A stretch of 15,960 nucleotides of DNA from CAYNST01 sp964399955 (GCA_964399955.1 CAYNST010000077.1:1-15960); one strand, 5' to 3'. Positions 7,589 to 14,697 are shown, counted from the first letter of the stretch. Translations and numbers: made by a program. Notes: generated by a model from the letters alone, not told the origin.

Positions 7589-7619
7589 ACCTGAAGCTAG
7601 CCGTTGGCGCGCTTCAGGT
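7589..7619. repeat. Strong stem-loop spanning the fimV stop codon
   Basis: ACCTGAAGC (7589-7597) and GCTTCAGGT (7611-7619) are perfect 9-base complements. Inside them GCC-GTT-GGC adds a 3 bp stem. The structure contains the last codons and TAG stop of fimV and lies 39 bases past the uvrA stop. It has no T-run on either strand, so it is more likely an mRNA 3'-end stabilising hairpin or barrier than a classical intrinsic terminator. Confidence 0.6.
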
Positions 7620-9720
7620 GCTCGCGCTCCAACAGATTGATCTGCTCCAACGCCTCCTCCAAACGCGGATCCTTCTGCTCCTGCGCCACCATCTCCACCA
7701 ACTGACGCGCCTGGGAGAATTTTTTGAAGTCACAGAACATCATCGCCCGGTAAATTACCTTATCCACGTTGTATTCATCCACGTTGGACAGGTCCACCAG
7801 GTCATCCAGCTCCGTCACCCCCAGACTTTCCAATTGCTCTCGAGAATCTTCCGGCCGGTAACTGGACATTTTTTCGGCAATGGACATACGCACTTCTGCA
7901 TCCGAGCGTCGCTCCCTGGAAGATTTCAACTCCTGGGTGATTGCCTCCAGGGAGCGCGCGTCTTCGTCTGCGGTAAGCACATCCAGAAGCTCTTCATCCA
8001 ACATCAGCGATGAAAAGTCCTCGGGCTCCTCTGCAGTAAGGGGCGTGACTTGTTCTTCGTTTTTCCTTTTCAGCGGCCGCGCTCGCCAAGCCTGATGCAA
8101 CTGCTTAGTGGGCTCGTAATGACCGCTGGCGTGAAGCGACGTCTGCTCCGGCTCCTTGGACGCCGCAACCAACTCCGCCCGCTGGATCTGCGCGGCCGTC
8201 AGTGCAGGCAGCTCCTGGGTATCGCCCGCCCCATGAGCAGGCTGTTTACCAGCGTGTTTGCGGTAAAACAGATAGAGTACGGTGAACAACGCCGTCAGCA
8301 GGATCCCTGCAGCAAATGCCAACCAGGACAGGAGGGTGCGCTCGGCCCGTTCAGGTTCTTCCGGCAGTTGCAGCTCCGGCCCCTCAACCGCCAGCGGCGC
8401 AGGCACCGTTTGCTGGGAGGCAGGCGTGTCGGCAGCGGACGATGCGGAGCCTGTACCGACGGAGTCGCCACTGTTTTGATCAATACCAATTCGCGCCATG
8501 ATTGCGTCGAGTTCATCGACTTGTTCACTGCCCTCAAGCCCCAGCTGACTGCGCATATCGGCAATCTGTCGTCGTTGCGCCACCACCAGGTTCGTCAGGG
8601 TCTCCAAATATTCGGAACTTTCCAGGCGCTCCATCCGCACTCTCAAGGCGTCGTTTTCCCGCACCAGCATGTCGATCAGTTCGCGGGTTTTGTCGTCTCG
8701 GTTACCTGCCCCTACCGTCAGCAGGCCTCGGGCCTCGGACACCACTACGGCGTCTTCTGTGGTTGGCGGTTTATCTCCAGGAGCCGTCGGGGCACTGACA
8801 GACTCGATTGGCGTTGGCCGCGCACTGGTAGCAGGCGGACTGGACTCCGCGCCGGGCGGTGGGGCCTGTTCAGAAGGTGCGCTCTCTGGCGTGCCTTCTT
8901 CGCGCCGCAGCTGATATTCCTTCACATCCGGCATCTGCAACAGGGCGTCCGCTTTGAGTCTGTCCATATTCCCGCGCACAAACGCGTGCGGATTGTTTTG
9001 AAACAGCCACAGACTGGCATCGTGGGTGCTCAAATCGGTGCCTTCCCGCCAGCGCTGGGCGATGCTGGACAAGGTATCGCCGGAGCGTACCCGATAGCGG
9101 CCTTCTTCCGTCTGCAGAGCTTGCAACTCAAGCCTTGGGGCAGCCCGCACGGGGCTGGCGGAGGGAACCGCCGAGCGAGCGCCGGCCGGCGGCGCAGCCG
9201 GTTGAGCCGGTTCAATCGCAGGTTGGCGGCGGGTGGGGGCGTCGGCGGCGACGGGTGGTAGATCCAGAAGCACCGGGTATTCACGGTAGACCACCCCACT
9301 CGGCCAGCGGAGCTCCACCAGCAAGGTCAGGAACGGCTCTTTGACGGGCCCGTCCGAGCGCACCAACACCTGGTAGCCATTGGCACTCCTATCCAGCTGA
9401 AAGCTGAGCTTATTCGGCACGAAAAACAAATCTACGCCCATACGAGCGGCTTCAGCCGCGCCTACCTGCCGCACATTGATGTCTTGCGGATCCAGGCCGC
9501 TATCCACACTGACCAGCTGAATACTGGCTCTCAACGGCTGTCCCAGGTAGGACTCAGGTTCTATTTCGCCCAGGCCCAAAGCATGGCCACAGAGGGACAC
9601 AGCGCTGATGGCCAAACCGGAAGCGGCGGCCAAGAGCGACTTTACTCTGATCTGTGCCACTGTCCGGGCAGCAGATAAAGAGGAATGATGGAGTCTGTTG
9701 CTATTATTATATGATGTCAC
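7597..9720 (-). CDS. fimV: FimV/HubP-type polar hub protein
   Basis: FimV-family proteins sit in the inner membrane at the cell pole, bind peptidoglycan through LysM and organise type IV pilus, twitching and polar signalling components. The 707 residues show an N-terminal export segment (about 26-48, ending GHA), the conserved FimV N-terminal domain GLGEIEPESYLGQPLRA (from 49), a LysM-like domain YRVRSGDTLSSIAQRW (about 209-265), a Pro-rich linker, a coiled coil (about 342-398), one membrane helix LLSWLAFAAGILLTALFTVLY (463-483), an acidic cytoplasmic region, and a C-terminal FimV/TPR-like domain LDDLVDLSNVDEYNVDKVIYRAMMFCDFKKFSQAR. The GTG start is supported by GAGG 7 bases upstream. It is shorter than P. 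aeruginosa FimV (about 919) and lies beside uvrA rather than pilus genes, so a FimV paralogue is possible. Confidence 0.88.
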   Translation of the reverse strand: MTSYNNSNRLHHSSLSAARTVAQIRVKSLLAAASGLAISAVSLCGHALGLGEIEPESYLGQPLRASIQLVSVDSGLDPQDINVRQVGAAEAARMGVDLFFVPNKLSFQLDRSANGYQVLVRSDGPVKEPFLTLLVELRWPSGVVYREYPVLLDLPPVAADAPTRRQPAIEPAQPAAPPAGARSAVPSASPVRAAPRLELQALQTEEGRYRVRSGDTLSSIAQRWREGTDLSTHDASLWLFQNNPHAFVRGNMDRLKADALLQMPDVKEYQLRREEGTPESAPSEQAPPPGAESSPPATSARPTPIESVSAPTAPGDKPPTTEDAVVVSEARGLLTVGAGNRDDKTRELIDMLVRENDALRVRMERLESSEYLETLTNLVVAQRRQIADMRSQLGLEGSEQVDELDAIMARIGIDQNSGDSVGTGSASSAADTPASQQTVPAPLAVEGPELQLPEEPERAERTLLSWLAFAAGILLTALFTVLYLFYRKHAGKQPAHGAGDTQELPALTAAQIQRAELVAASKEPEQTSLHASGHYEPTKQLHQAWRARPLKRKNEEQVTPLTAEEPEDFSSLMLDEELLDVLTADEDARSLEAITQELKSSRERRSDAEVRMSIAEKMSSYRPEDSREQLESLGVTELDDLVDLSNVDEYNVDKVIYRAMMFCDFKKFSQARQLVEMVAQEQKDPRLEEALEQINLLEREHLKRANG
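7910..7956. repeat. 11-bp inverted repeat inside fimV
   Basis: CGCTCCCTGGA (7910-7920) and TCCAGGGAGCG (7946-7956) are exact reverse complements separated by 25 bases. They fall in the cytoplasmic part of fimV, where the protein reads SLEAITQELKSSRERR. It may be chance, but it would form a stable hairpin in the fimV mRNA. Confidence 0.5.
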
Positions 9721-9803
9721 GCCGGTACCTCAGTGTTCACTTAACGTCTTCCGCTCGCTGAAGCTCCTCCGCAAGCAAGACTACTCAGATGTATCCTTTC
9801 CGA

Positions 9804-9871
9804 GAGACAGGGAAACGTCACCGCGCTAAGCCGACATCGTCGGCCAGCCTGTCTCCGACCTGGCGGTGACG
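9804..9871. other. Candidate structured RNA: hairpin plus two crossing helices (pseudoknot)
   Basis: Three exact complementary pairs lie within 68 bases. Helix A: GAGACAGG (9804-9811) with CCTGTCTC (9848-9855). Helix B: CGTCACCGC (9816-9824) with GCGGTGACG (9863-9871). Hairpin C: GCCGAC-ATC-GTCGGC (9830-9844). A and B cross and can both form only as a pseudoknot, with C nested in both. GCCAG (9843-9847) and CTGGC (9860-9864) offer a further competing stem. The strand is undetermined; on the minus strand the element ends 83 bases before the fimV start, as a 5' leader element would. The strand order resembles an HDV-type ribozyme, but there is no P4 stem and no recognisable catalytic-C junction, so I do not assign it to that family. 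Confidence 0.45.
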
Positions 9872-10168
9872 AGGGCGCGCAGGTATCGCCGAAGCTTGTT
9901 TATTCCGTGGCGCGGACGCTTTCTATCCCCTGATACTTGTTGAGCACGTCTTAGTGTGCACGGTATTATCATCCAAGATGAAGCATAAAGCGATTCGTAA
10001 CTCGCCGGCTATCATCATTCAAGCGCAGATCTGCGTCATATTTTGCCAGACACCTGCCGGCGGTCGGGCGCGCATTTGGTGCGCACCCAAACTGGCATTG
10101 GCCCCTTGTTTGCCCGCTGCGGCACAGCATGCGCCTGTATGTCAGTCAACCTTGCCCGGCGACGTCAC

Positions 10169-10197
10169 TTGTAAGGCCAAGCGTATTATTCGATTAT
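10169..10197 (+). promoter_or_regulatory. Weak sigma70 promoter candidate for the SMI1/KNR4 gene
   Basis: TTGTAA (10169-10174), a 17-base spacer and GATTAT (10192-10197), each four of six to consensus. It is correctly placed about 70 bases before the GTG at 10266. Motif-only evidence. Confidence 0.25.
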
Positions 10198-10265
10198 AGA
10201 GACCTCTGCAAAACGCGACGGATTTCCGGCAGCTACAGTGCCTACACCAATTCAAGGGAGCCGAT

Positions 10266-10673
10266 GTGGACGACATCATAGAAGAGCTACGTGAGCGTAG
10301 TGAAAGCATACCCGTGCCACTGGATCTACCCACAGAGGATGATCTGGTGAATATTGAAGAGCAGTTGTTCTTGCCACTGCCCAAGGAGTACCGTGAATTC
10401 TTGTTGACGGTCAGCGATGTTGTCCTGGGGGCACTGGAACCGGCCACCGCTGCAGACCCGAACGCGCACAATTACCTGCCAGAGCTGGCGGCCACCGCCT
10501 GGTCGGACGGTCTTCCGCGTCACCTTATACCCATTTGCCAACACTCGTCCGGATGCTACTGCATCGACCCGGACGGCTACGTCAAAGACTTCCGCGACGG
10601 CAATCTGTCTGAAAAGGAGTGGGAGTCCGTCTGGTACTGGGCCCAGGATGTCTGGCTCTCCGGCGACACCTGA
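10266..10673 (+). CDS. SMI1/KNR4 (SUKH) family protein
   Basis: A 135-residue soluble protein without signal peptide or membrane segment. The pattern of an N-terminal helix, LFLPLPKEYREFLLTVSDV (about residues 34-52), a middle segment LIPICQHSSGCYCIDPDGYVKDF, and an aromatic C-terminal helix WESVWYWAQDVWL fits the SMI1/KNR4 (SUKH) superfamily. Many bacterial members are immunity proteins against polymorphic or contact-dependent toxins; others are stand-alone with unknown roles. No toxin gene is next to it, so I do not call it immunity. The GTG start at 10266 has AAGGGAG 5 bases upstream; an overlapping ATG at 10264 is in another frame. It is strongly acidic. A 232-base gap separates it from the next gene on the same strand. 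Confidence 0.75.
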   Translation: MDDIIEELRERSESIPVPLDLPTEDDLVNIEEQLFLPLPKEYREFLLTVSDVVLGALEPATAADPNAHNYLPELAATAWSDGLPRHLIPICQHSSGCYCIDPDGYVKDFRDGNLSEKEWESVWYWAQDVWLSGDT

Positions 10674-10905
10674 TTCAGCTAACCCCTCCTCCCTGATCCC
10701 AGCCTCACCTGCCACCTTTGGCGTTGCCCGCATTATGGCGCGCCGCTCTCACTCTCCCCACTTCAAGATCAAGTTCTCATAAGCCTGGCGCAACGACTGT
10801 TTGCCTGCTGTTATTGATGGAAGCCCCTCGGGTTTGGCGCTGGAGGCATTAGTGCCCCCAAAAAGTCAACCAACAATAATGGCTAGCCCAGAGCAAGGAG
10901 TTCCA

Positions 10906-12222
10906 GTGAAGCGTCTGTTTTTATGCAGTACTCTGTTTGTCAGCGGCCTTTCCCACGCCGCATCGACGAATCTGAACCTGGGTTCCGGCCTGACTGCCGC
11001 CCCGGCGCTGAATCCGTCTTCCATATTTGCGCCTGGCCGCAACCCGGCGCTGGCCAGCTTGAGCGTGCGCCCGGATGAGCGCTTCCGCCTGAACTACTTA
11101 CCCGCTTTATCCATGGGTCTGGAAGTGGGCGACGTTGGCAACTTCATTGACGAGATAGACGAGCTGGTTGACCTTCTGGAAGACCCGACCAATGCAGTTG
11201 ACGGCGTACAAACAACCCTTGACCGCTTCAACAGCCTGTTGGTCAACCTGGGCGAGGAAGGCTACCTGAAGGTTGAAAACCGCCTGACTGCACCGATCGC
11301 CCCGTTTTACTGGCGCCCGAGCGCAGTGCCGGGAACCATCTTCCTGGAACTGGAGATGAACACCGCCGTGCGGTTGGGCATTCTTGACGACCGGCTGAGT
11401 TTTGATCAACAAAACGGCAATTTCACCACTGCCTCCTCTGCATACATCAAAAGCGGCATCGAAAAACGCGCGTCGCTCGGCTACAGCCAGCCGCTGTTCG
11501 GTGAGCGAGCGTTCACCAATCTGAAAGGGCAGCTGTTGGGCGGCGTGAAAGTGAGCCTGATCATGATTGACCTCAGCAAACAGGTCATGCGGCTGCAACA
11601 CCTTGACGGCAAGGACATCGAAGACGTCGTCCGCGACGAGTACAAAGAAAACCTGCAGTCAGACACCGGTTTGAGCGTGGATGTGGGCCTGATTTGGGCG
11701 GCAGAGCAATACCGCGTGGGCCTGAACATCTCCGATATCAACTCTCCGAGTTTCACCTACGGAGCTGTGGGCACAGACTGCGAGCGCTACACCGAGCAGT
11801 CGGTGCGACGCAACAACTGCGAAACGGCAGCATATTTTGCTCTGGAACAAGGCGACATTCGCACTCACGAGACCCACGTCAAACACGCCGTCGCCACTGT
11901 GGATGCCGCTTGGTTTCTGACGCCGCGCTGGAGTGTGGGCGCCGCACTGGATCTGTCCTCCACCGACGACCTGGTGGGCGAGGCCAACCAATGGCTGCAC
12001 ACCGCTACTACTTTCAATTCGCCCGGGATCTGGTGGCCGGATGTGCGCATGGGCTACCGCAAAAATCTGGAGGGTTCTCAGCTCTCTACGCTGTCTGCCG
12101 GGATATCTCTCTTTGATGCACTCACCTTTGATGTGGAGGTGGCCCTGGAGCGCATCACTGCAGACGATGCCGAGGCCCCACGCAAACTGGCCTTTGCCCT
12201 GAGCTTCTCCGAGCGCTTTTAA
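10906..12222 (+). CDS. TraF_2-type outer-membrane protein (conjugal transfer TraF-like)
   Basis: A 438-residue exported protein. I place the start at the GTG at 10906 because AAGGAG sits 5 bases upstream and the product then opens with a signal peptide, VKRLFLCSTLFVSGLSHA, probably cut after SHA. The open frame reaches back to 10801 but adds 35 residues unlike a leader. Features typical of the chromosomal TraF_2 family (PF13729): an NPA segment near the start of the mature protein, LPALSMGLEVGDVGNFIDEIDELVDLLEDP, and many amphipathic beta-strands ending in an aromatic residue (LAFALSFSERF), pointing to a beta-barrel. Despite the family name, there are no conjugation genes nearby, and it is unrelated to the thioredoxin-like TraF of F. 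A lipoprotein gene follows after 46 bases, probably as an operon. Confidence 0.75.
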   Translation: MKRLFLCSTLFVSGLSHAASTNLNLGSGLTAAPALNPSSIFAPGRNPALASLSVRPDERFRLNYLPALSMGLEVGDVGNFIDEIDELVDLLEDPTNAVDGVQTTLDRFNSLLVNLGEEGYLKVENRLTAPIAPFYWRPSAVPGTIFLELEMNTAVRLGILDDRLSFDQQNGNFTTASSAYIKSGIEKRASLGYSQPLFGERAFTNLKGQLLGGVKVSLIMIDLSKQVMRLQHLDGKDIEDVVRDEYKENLQSDTGLSVDVGLIWAAEQYRVGLNISDINSPSFTYGAVGTDCERYTEQSVRRNNCETAAYFALEQGDIRTHETHVKHAVATVDAAWFLTPRWSVGAALDLSSTDDLVGEANQWLHTATTFNSPGIWWPDVRMGYRKNLEGSQLSTLSAGISLFDALTFDVEVALERITADDAEAPRKLAFALSFSERF

Positions 12223-12268
12223 CCCCCCAACCACAACGCCGCACCGACGGACGAATGGAGCAGTGTCT

Positions 12269-13984
12269 ATGTTCAAAAAATCTACCGACAAGCCTACCGC
12301 CATTTCCACTTTGTTTGCCATGTCATTGGTGGCGGGCCTGGGCGCCTGCGGCGGCAGCGGACAGGACAAAGGCACCGCCGAATCGCAAATGCGCATTTTT
12401 CAGGGCGTGGCAGTAGACGGTTACCTCGCCCGCTCCATGGTGTTTCTCGACTTTGACAATAACGGCACCAGAGACCCCTGGGAACCCTACGCGTTTACTG
12501 ACGATGACGGCTATTTCTCCTACAATCCCCTCACCGGCACCCACTACTGCACAGATGATGGCGATGAAGCCAACCTGCTGCACTGCCTGCGCTCGAAAAG
12601 AGCATTTGACCAGGCAGTTCTTCGAGTGGACGGTGGCTACGACGTCATGACCGGTGAACCTTTTGCCGGCCAATTGAGCCGCAGACTGGGGCAATCCACA
12701 ACAGCCAGTACCGAGCTCAGTGTGGTTTCCCCTTTGACGACCGTGTTTACCGACATCCGCGACGTCGACAAGAAGGCCAATCTGCTGCTAGCACTGGGAA
12801 TTGACGAAAACGACCTGAATGTGGACTATTTCAACGCTGACGGCTTGGGCACGATAGAGCCCGAGCTGTTCAACACGGCACTTAAACTGCACAAAGTGGC
12901 GACCATACTGGCGGACCGCCTGCAGGATACCTACAGCGACATTGGCAATGAAGTGGGCACGCCCAACGACGTCAGCGCACTGGTCTATCGGAATCTGGCT
13001 CGCCACCTGGCCGCCGACGGCGCCGATTTTGGCTTGGTTATGACCTCCGACACCTCGCTCCGGCAGGTGCTGCAAGAGGCAGAACACGAGACCCAGGAGA
13101 TCTACCAACTGCGCGGCCTTGATCTGCCGCGGATCAACCCTTGGTCAACCGGCACCGTGGAGCTGGTCCAGGTCGTCCAGCACGCTTTGCGGATTGCCCC
13201 ACTGGTCGACGCGATGGTGCCGCGCTCTGCCGCCCCCACGACCGATCTCAAAGGACAGGTCCGGGCCGTGGAAGCGGTGGTCATGAAGATTTTGCAGGAA
13301 GACACCGCCGCAGACCCGACCATTGCCGGCGCTGCGAGCTTCTTGACCAACCCTGCAAACCGGGACTTGGCCAACGCCCTGGCGCAGGCACTGTCCAGTG
13401 ACCGCGCGGACCTGGCTTCACTTGCTCGACGCAACTTCAACGATTTGCACACGGAAGACCAGGTGATGACGGCCGCCCGACTGCCCGACTCCGTGCAACC
13501 GTTCCGCAATTTGGTGGGCATGCAGCTGAAGGTGTCAGATCTGGACCTGGGCTTTGCGCCCGACCAACTGAAAGATATTGAAGTGGAAGCCTACTTTCAA
13601 GGTAACCGCAATGCTACCAAAGGCCAACTGCACGCATGTATCAAATACATTGAAGACGCTCACAGCGATGGCACGCTGGGAGAAGCGAACACCCGTGGAG
13701 AGCTGGTGCACGGCCATTGGAGTCTGCTGAACGCACAGGGTAATGACGGCGGCTCCTACAGCCTGTTGTTGACCATTCAATTTCTGGGCACACAGTATCA
13801 GGCGATCATGAAACCCAATGGCATGGAGCACGTAGATGGGCAGGAATACCACAGGGTTCGCTTCGACTACGCCGACCAGATCCGCAATTGGTACAGCCTG
13901 GAAGGTTTGAAGTCATCAGATAGTCTTCCGCTCAGCAAGCATGACTGCGAAACGCGACTTCCGCCCCGAATCCACGGGCTATAA
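12269..13984 (+). CDS. Large lipoprotein with an EF-hand-like calcium loop
   Basis: A 571-residue predicted lipoprotein. The leader MFKKSTDKPTAIS... ends in the lipobox LGAC with Cys27 as the lipidation site; the following GGSG does not suggest inner-membrane retention. Residues 61-72, DFDNNGTRDPWE, match a calcium-binding loop (DxDxNGxxDxxE), a pattern common in bacterial surface proteins. The middle is helical and the C-terminal part more beta-rich; I recognise no enzyme domain. The ATG at 12269 is chosen over the GTG at 12263 because GGAG lies 8 bases before the ATG and only 2 before the GTG. It follows the TraF-like gene by 46 bases and is closed by an intrinsic terminator, so the two likely form a bicistronic outer-membrane module. 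Function unknown. Confidence 0.8.
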   Translation: MFKKSTDKPTAISTLFAMSLVAGLGACGGSGQDKGTAESQMRIFQGVAVDGYLARSMVFLDFDNNGTRDPWEPYAFTDDDGYFSYNPLTGTHYCTDDGDEANLLHCLRSKRAFDQAVLRVDGGYDVMTGEPFAGQLSRRLGQSTTASTELSVVSPLTTVFTDIRDVDKKANLLLALGIDENDLNVDYFNADGLGTIEPELFNTALKLHKVATILADRLQDTYSDIGNEVGTPNDVSALVYRNLARHLAADGADFGLVMTSDTSLRQVLQEAEHETQEIYQLRGLDLPRINPWSTGTVELVQVVQHALRIAPLVDAMVPRSAAPTTDLKGQVRAVEAVVMKILQEDTAADPTIAGAASFLTNPANRDLANALAQALSSDRADLASLARRNFNDLHTEDQVMTAARLPDSVQPFRNLVGMQLKVSDLDLGFAPDQLKDIEVEAYFQGNRNATKGQLHACIKYIEDAHSDGTLGEANTRGELVHGHWSLLNAQGNDGGSYSLLLTIQFLGTQYQAIMKPNGMEHVDGQEYHRVRFDYADQIRNWYSLEGLKSSDSLPLSKHDCETRLPPRIHGL

Positions 13985-13987
13985 AAG

Positions 13988-14015
13988 AAAGGGGGCTGAA
14001 AAGCCCTTTTTTTTT
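13988..14015 (+). terminator. Intrinsic terminator of the TraF-like/lipoprotein operon
   Basis: GGGCT-GAAA-AGCCC (13993-14006) with a GAAA tetraloop is followed by nine T. The stem can extend with G-U and A-T pairs through the flanking AAAGG. It begins a few bases after the lipoprotein stop codon. Confidence 0.9.
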
Positions 14016-14098
14016 GCCCAACCGTATTGCCCCCTAATCAGCTCCGCCCACTTGCAAAAAAGTGTCAGCTCAAGGCTGCACAACAAAGGAGGTTACCG

Positions 14099-14161
14099 GT
14101 GCCGGCGCAGGGACCGCAGCAATGGTGGGCTGGAGCAAGAAATCAGGGGCCAGCGGGCTAG
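14099..14161 (+). CDS. Possible 20-residue small ORF with an ideal ribosome site
   Basis: AAAGGAGGT (14086-14094), a near-perfect anti-16S match, stands before GTG at 14099 (6 bases between AGGAGG and GTG). The frame encodes 20 residues beginning MPAQGPQQWWAGARN and ends at TAG 14159-14161. No similarity is recognised. It lies downstream of a strong terminator and opposite the region beyond exbD, with no clear promoter, so it may be a chance match. Confidence 0.15.
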   Translation: MPAQGPQQWWAGARNQGPAG

Positions 14162-14200
14162 AACAGAAAGCCACCGCCGCGCAATCGGCCCCACTAGCCC
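14146..14200. repeat. Two interlocking inverted repeats just beyond the exbD stop
   Basis: GGGGCC (14146-14151) pairs with GGCCCC (14187-14192), and GGGCTAG (14155-14161) pairs with CTAGCCC (14194-14200). The two pairs cross. On the minus strand the element starts 4 bases after the exbD stop codon. It has no T-run and could be a 3'-end structure or alternative hairpins; one crossing loop is a single base, so simultaneous pairing is doubtful. Confidence 0.4.
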
Positions 14201-14204
14201 AGCA

Positions 14205-14624
14205 TCAATCCGAATAGGGCACCAACGAAATGTTGAACACCCGGGCCTCACGCGATGCATCGGCAATTTGCATGTAGGTATCGGTGGCGGAGTCGTCATG
14301 AGCACGCACCACCACGCTGGAGCCTGGGTTGGAGGCGTTTTTCTGAGCTATGAGGGAGCGCACCGAACGGATATCCACTCGGCGGTTGTCGATAAATACG
14401 TCATTTTGCTTGTCCACCGTGACCAGGATGGAGCTGTTTTCCGAAGGCGGTGGCGGTGGTGCGTTGTTGTCCTCGGGTACGTTCACATTGATGGTATTTT
14501 CACGAACGAACGACGCCGTCACAATGAAAAATATCAACATGATGAACACCACATCCAGCATTGGGGTCAAGTCGATCTCGGCCTTCTCGCCGCTATCCTT
14601 GTTCTTGCGCTTTCTACGACTCAC
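14205..14624 (-). CDS. exbD: ExbD/TolR-family biopolymer transport protein
   Basis: Inner-membrane stator-type subunit that, with an ExbB/TolQ partner, uses the proton gradient to energise outer-membrane work (TonB- or Tol-like). A short basic/acidic cytoplasmic N-terminus leads into AEIDLTPMLDVVFIMLIFFIVTASF, the single membrane helix with the essential Asp (Asp24 here, matching Asp25 of E. coli ExbD). A linker with a PPPPP run and a periplasmic domain with ILVTVDKQNDVFIDNRRV follow. I prefer GTG at 14624 (139 residues): GGAG lies 8 bases upstream and the product then begins like other ExbD2-type proteins (MSRKR...). The ATG at 14657 adds 11 residues but has no ribosome site. No ExbB or TonB gene is adjacent, so this copy appears solitary. 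Confidence 0.88.
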   Translation of the reverse strand: MSRRKRKNKDSGEKAEIDLTPMLDVVFIMLIFFIVTASFVRENTINVNVPEDNNAPPPPPSENSSILVTVDKQNDVFIDNRRVDIRSVRSLIAQKNASNPGSSVVVRAHDDSATDTYMQIADASREARVFNISLVPYSD

Positions 14625-14679
14625 GGTGTTGTCTCCAACTGAAAAGCTGCCTGCCATGGCGCAGGCAGCACGGGGATTT

Positions 14680-14685
14680 ATTATA
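14680..14685 (-). promoter_or_regulatory. Candidate -10 element of exbD
   Basis: TATAAT, a perfect -10, on the minus strand 56 bases before the GTG at 14624. No good -35 lies 16-18 bases upstream; that zone is taken up by an inverted repeat, which may point to activator dependence or operator overlap. Confidence 0.45.
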
Positions 14686-14697
14686 TTGCGGTCAAGC

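Larger units (their letters stand above)
9721..10265. other. Long gene-free region between fimV and the SMI1 gene
   Basis: 545 bases with no convincing gene on either strand. From left to right it holds the fimV ribosome site, the crossing inverted repeats at 9804-9871, the 12-bp palindrome CGCAGATCTGCG at 10024-10035, a hairpin at 10066-10088 (9-position stem with one C-A mismatch, loop TTTGG), and a weak promoter candidate at 10169-10197. An 81-codon frame from 9954 has no ribosome site or recognisable domain. The two flanking genes point outwards, so both leaders start here. Confidence 0.6.

Noticed and set aside
7546..7600. CTGATGA after uvrA as a hammerhead ribozyme core
   Set aside because: The required GAAA element and flanking stems are missing; it is simply the uvrA stop codon context.
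8050..9261. 403-codon plus-strand frame opposite fimV
   Set aside because: Arg/Leu/Gln-rich shadow with no domain; the opposite strand encodes a full FimV architecture.
9804..9871. Calling the crossing repeats an HDV-like ribozyme
   Set aside because: The strand order fits, but there is no P4 stem, the junction before the last strand lacks the catalytic-C context, and helix B is longer than usual. Reported as an unassigned structure.
9954..10199. 81-codon plus-strand frame in the gene-free region
   Set aside because: No ribosome site before the ATG, no recognisable similarity, and an unusual composition. Kept as non-coding.
10906..12222. Reading the TraF-like gene as evidence for a conjugative element
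   Set aside because: The family is widespread on chromosomes, and no relaxase, pilus or coupling gene is present in the window.
11659..12396. 245-codon minus-strand frame opposite the TraF-like gene
   Set aside because: Spans the junction of two plus-strand genes with signal sequences, and has no ribosome site or domain.
13941..14642. 233-codon plus-strand frame opposite exbD
   Set aside because: Runs through a strong terminator and is antisense to exbD with its conserved membrane Asp motif.
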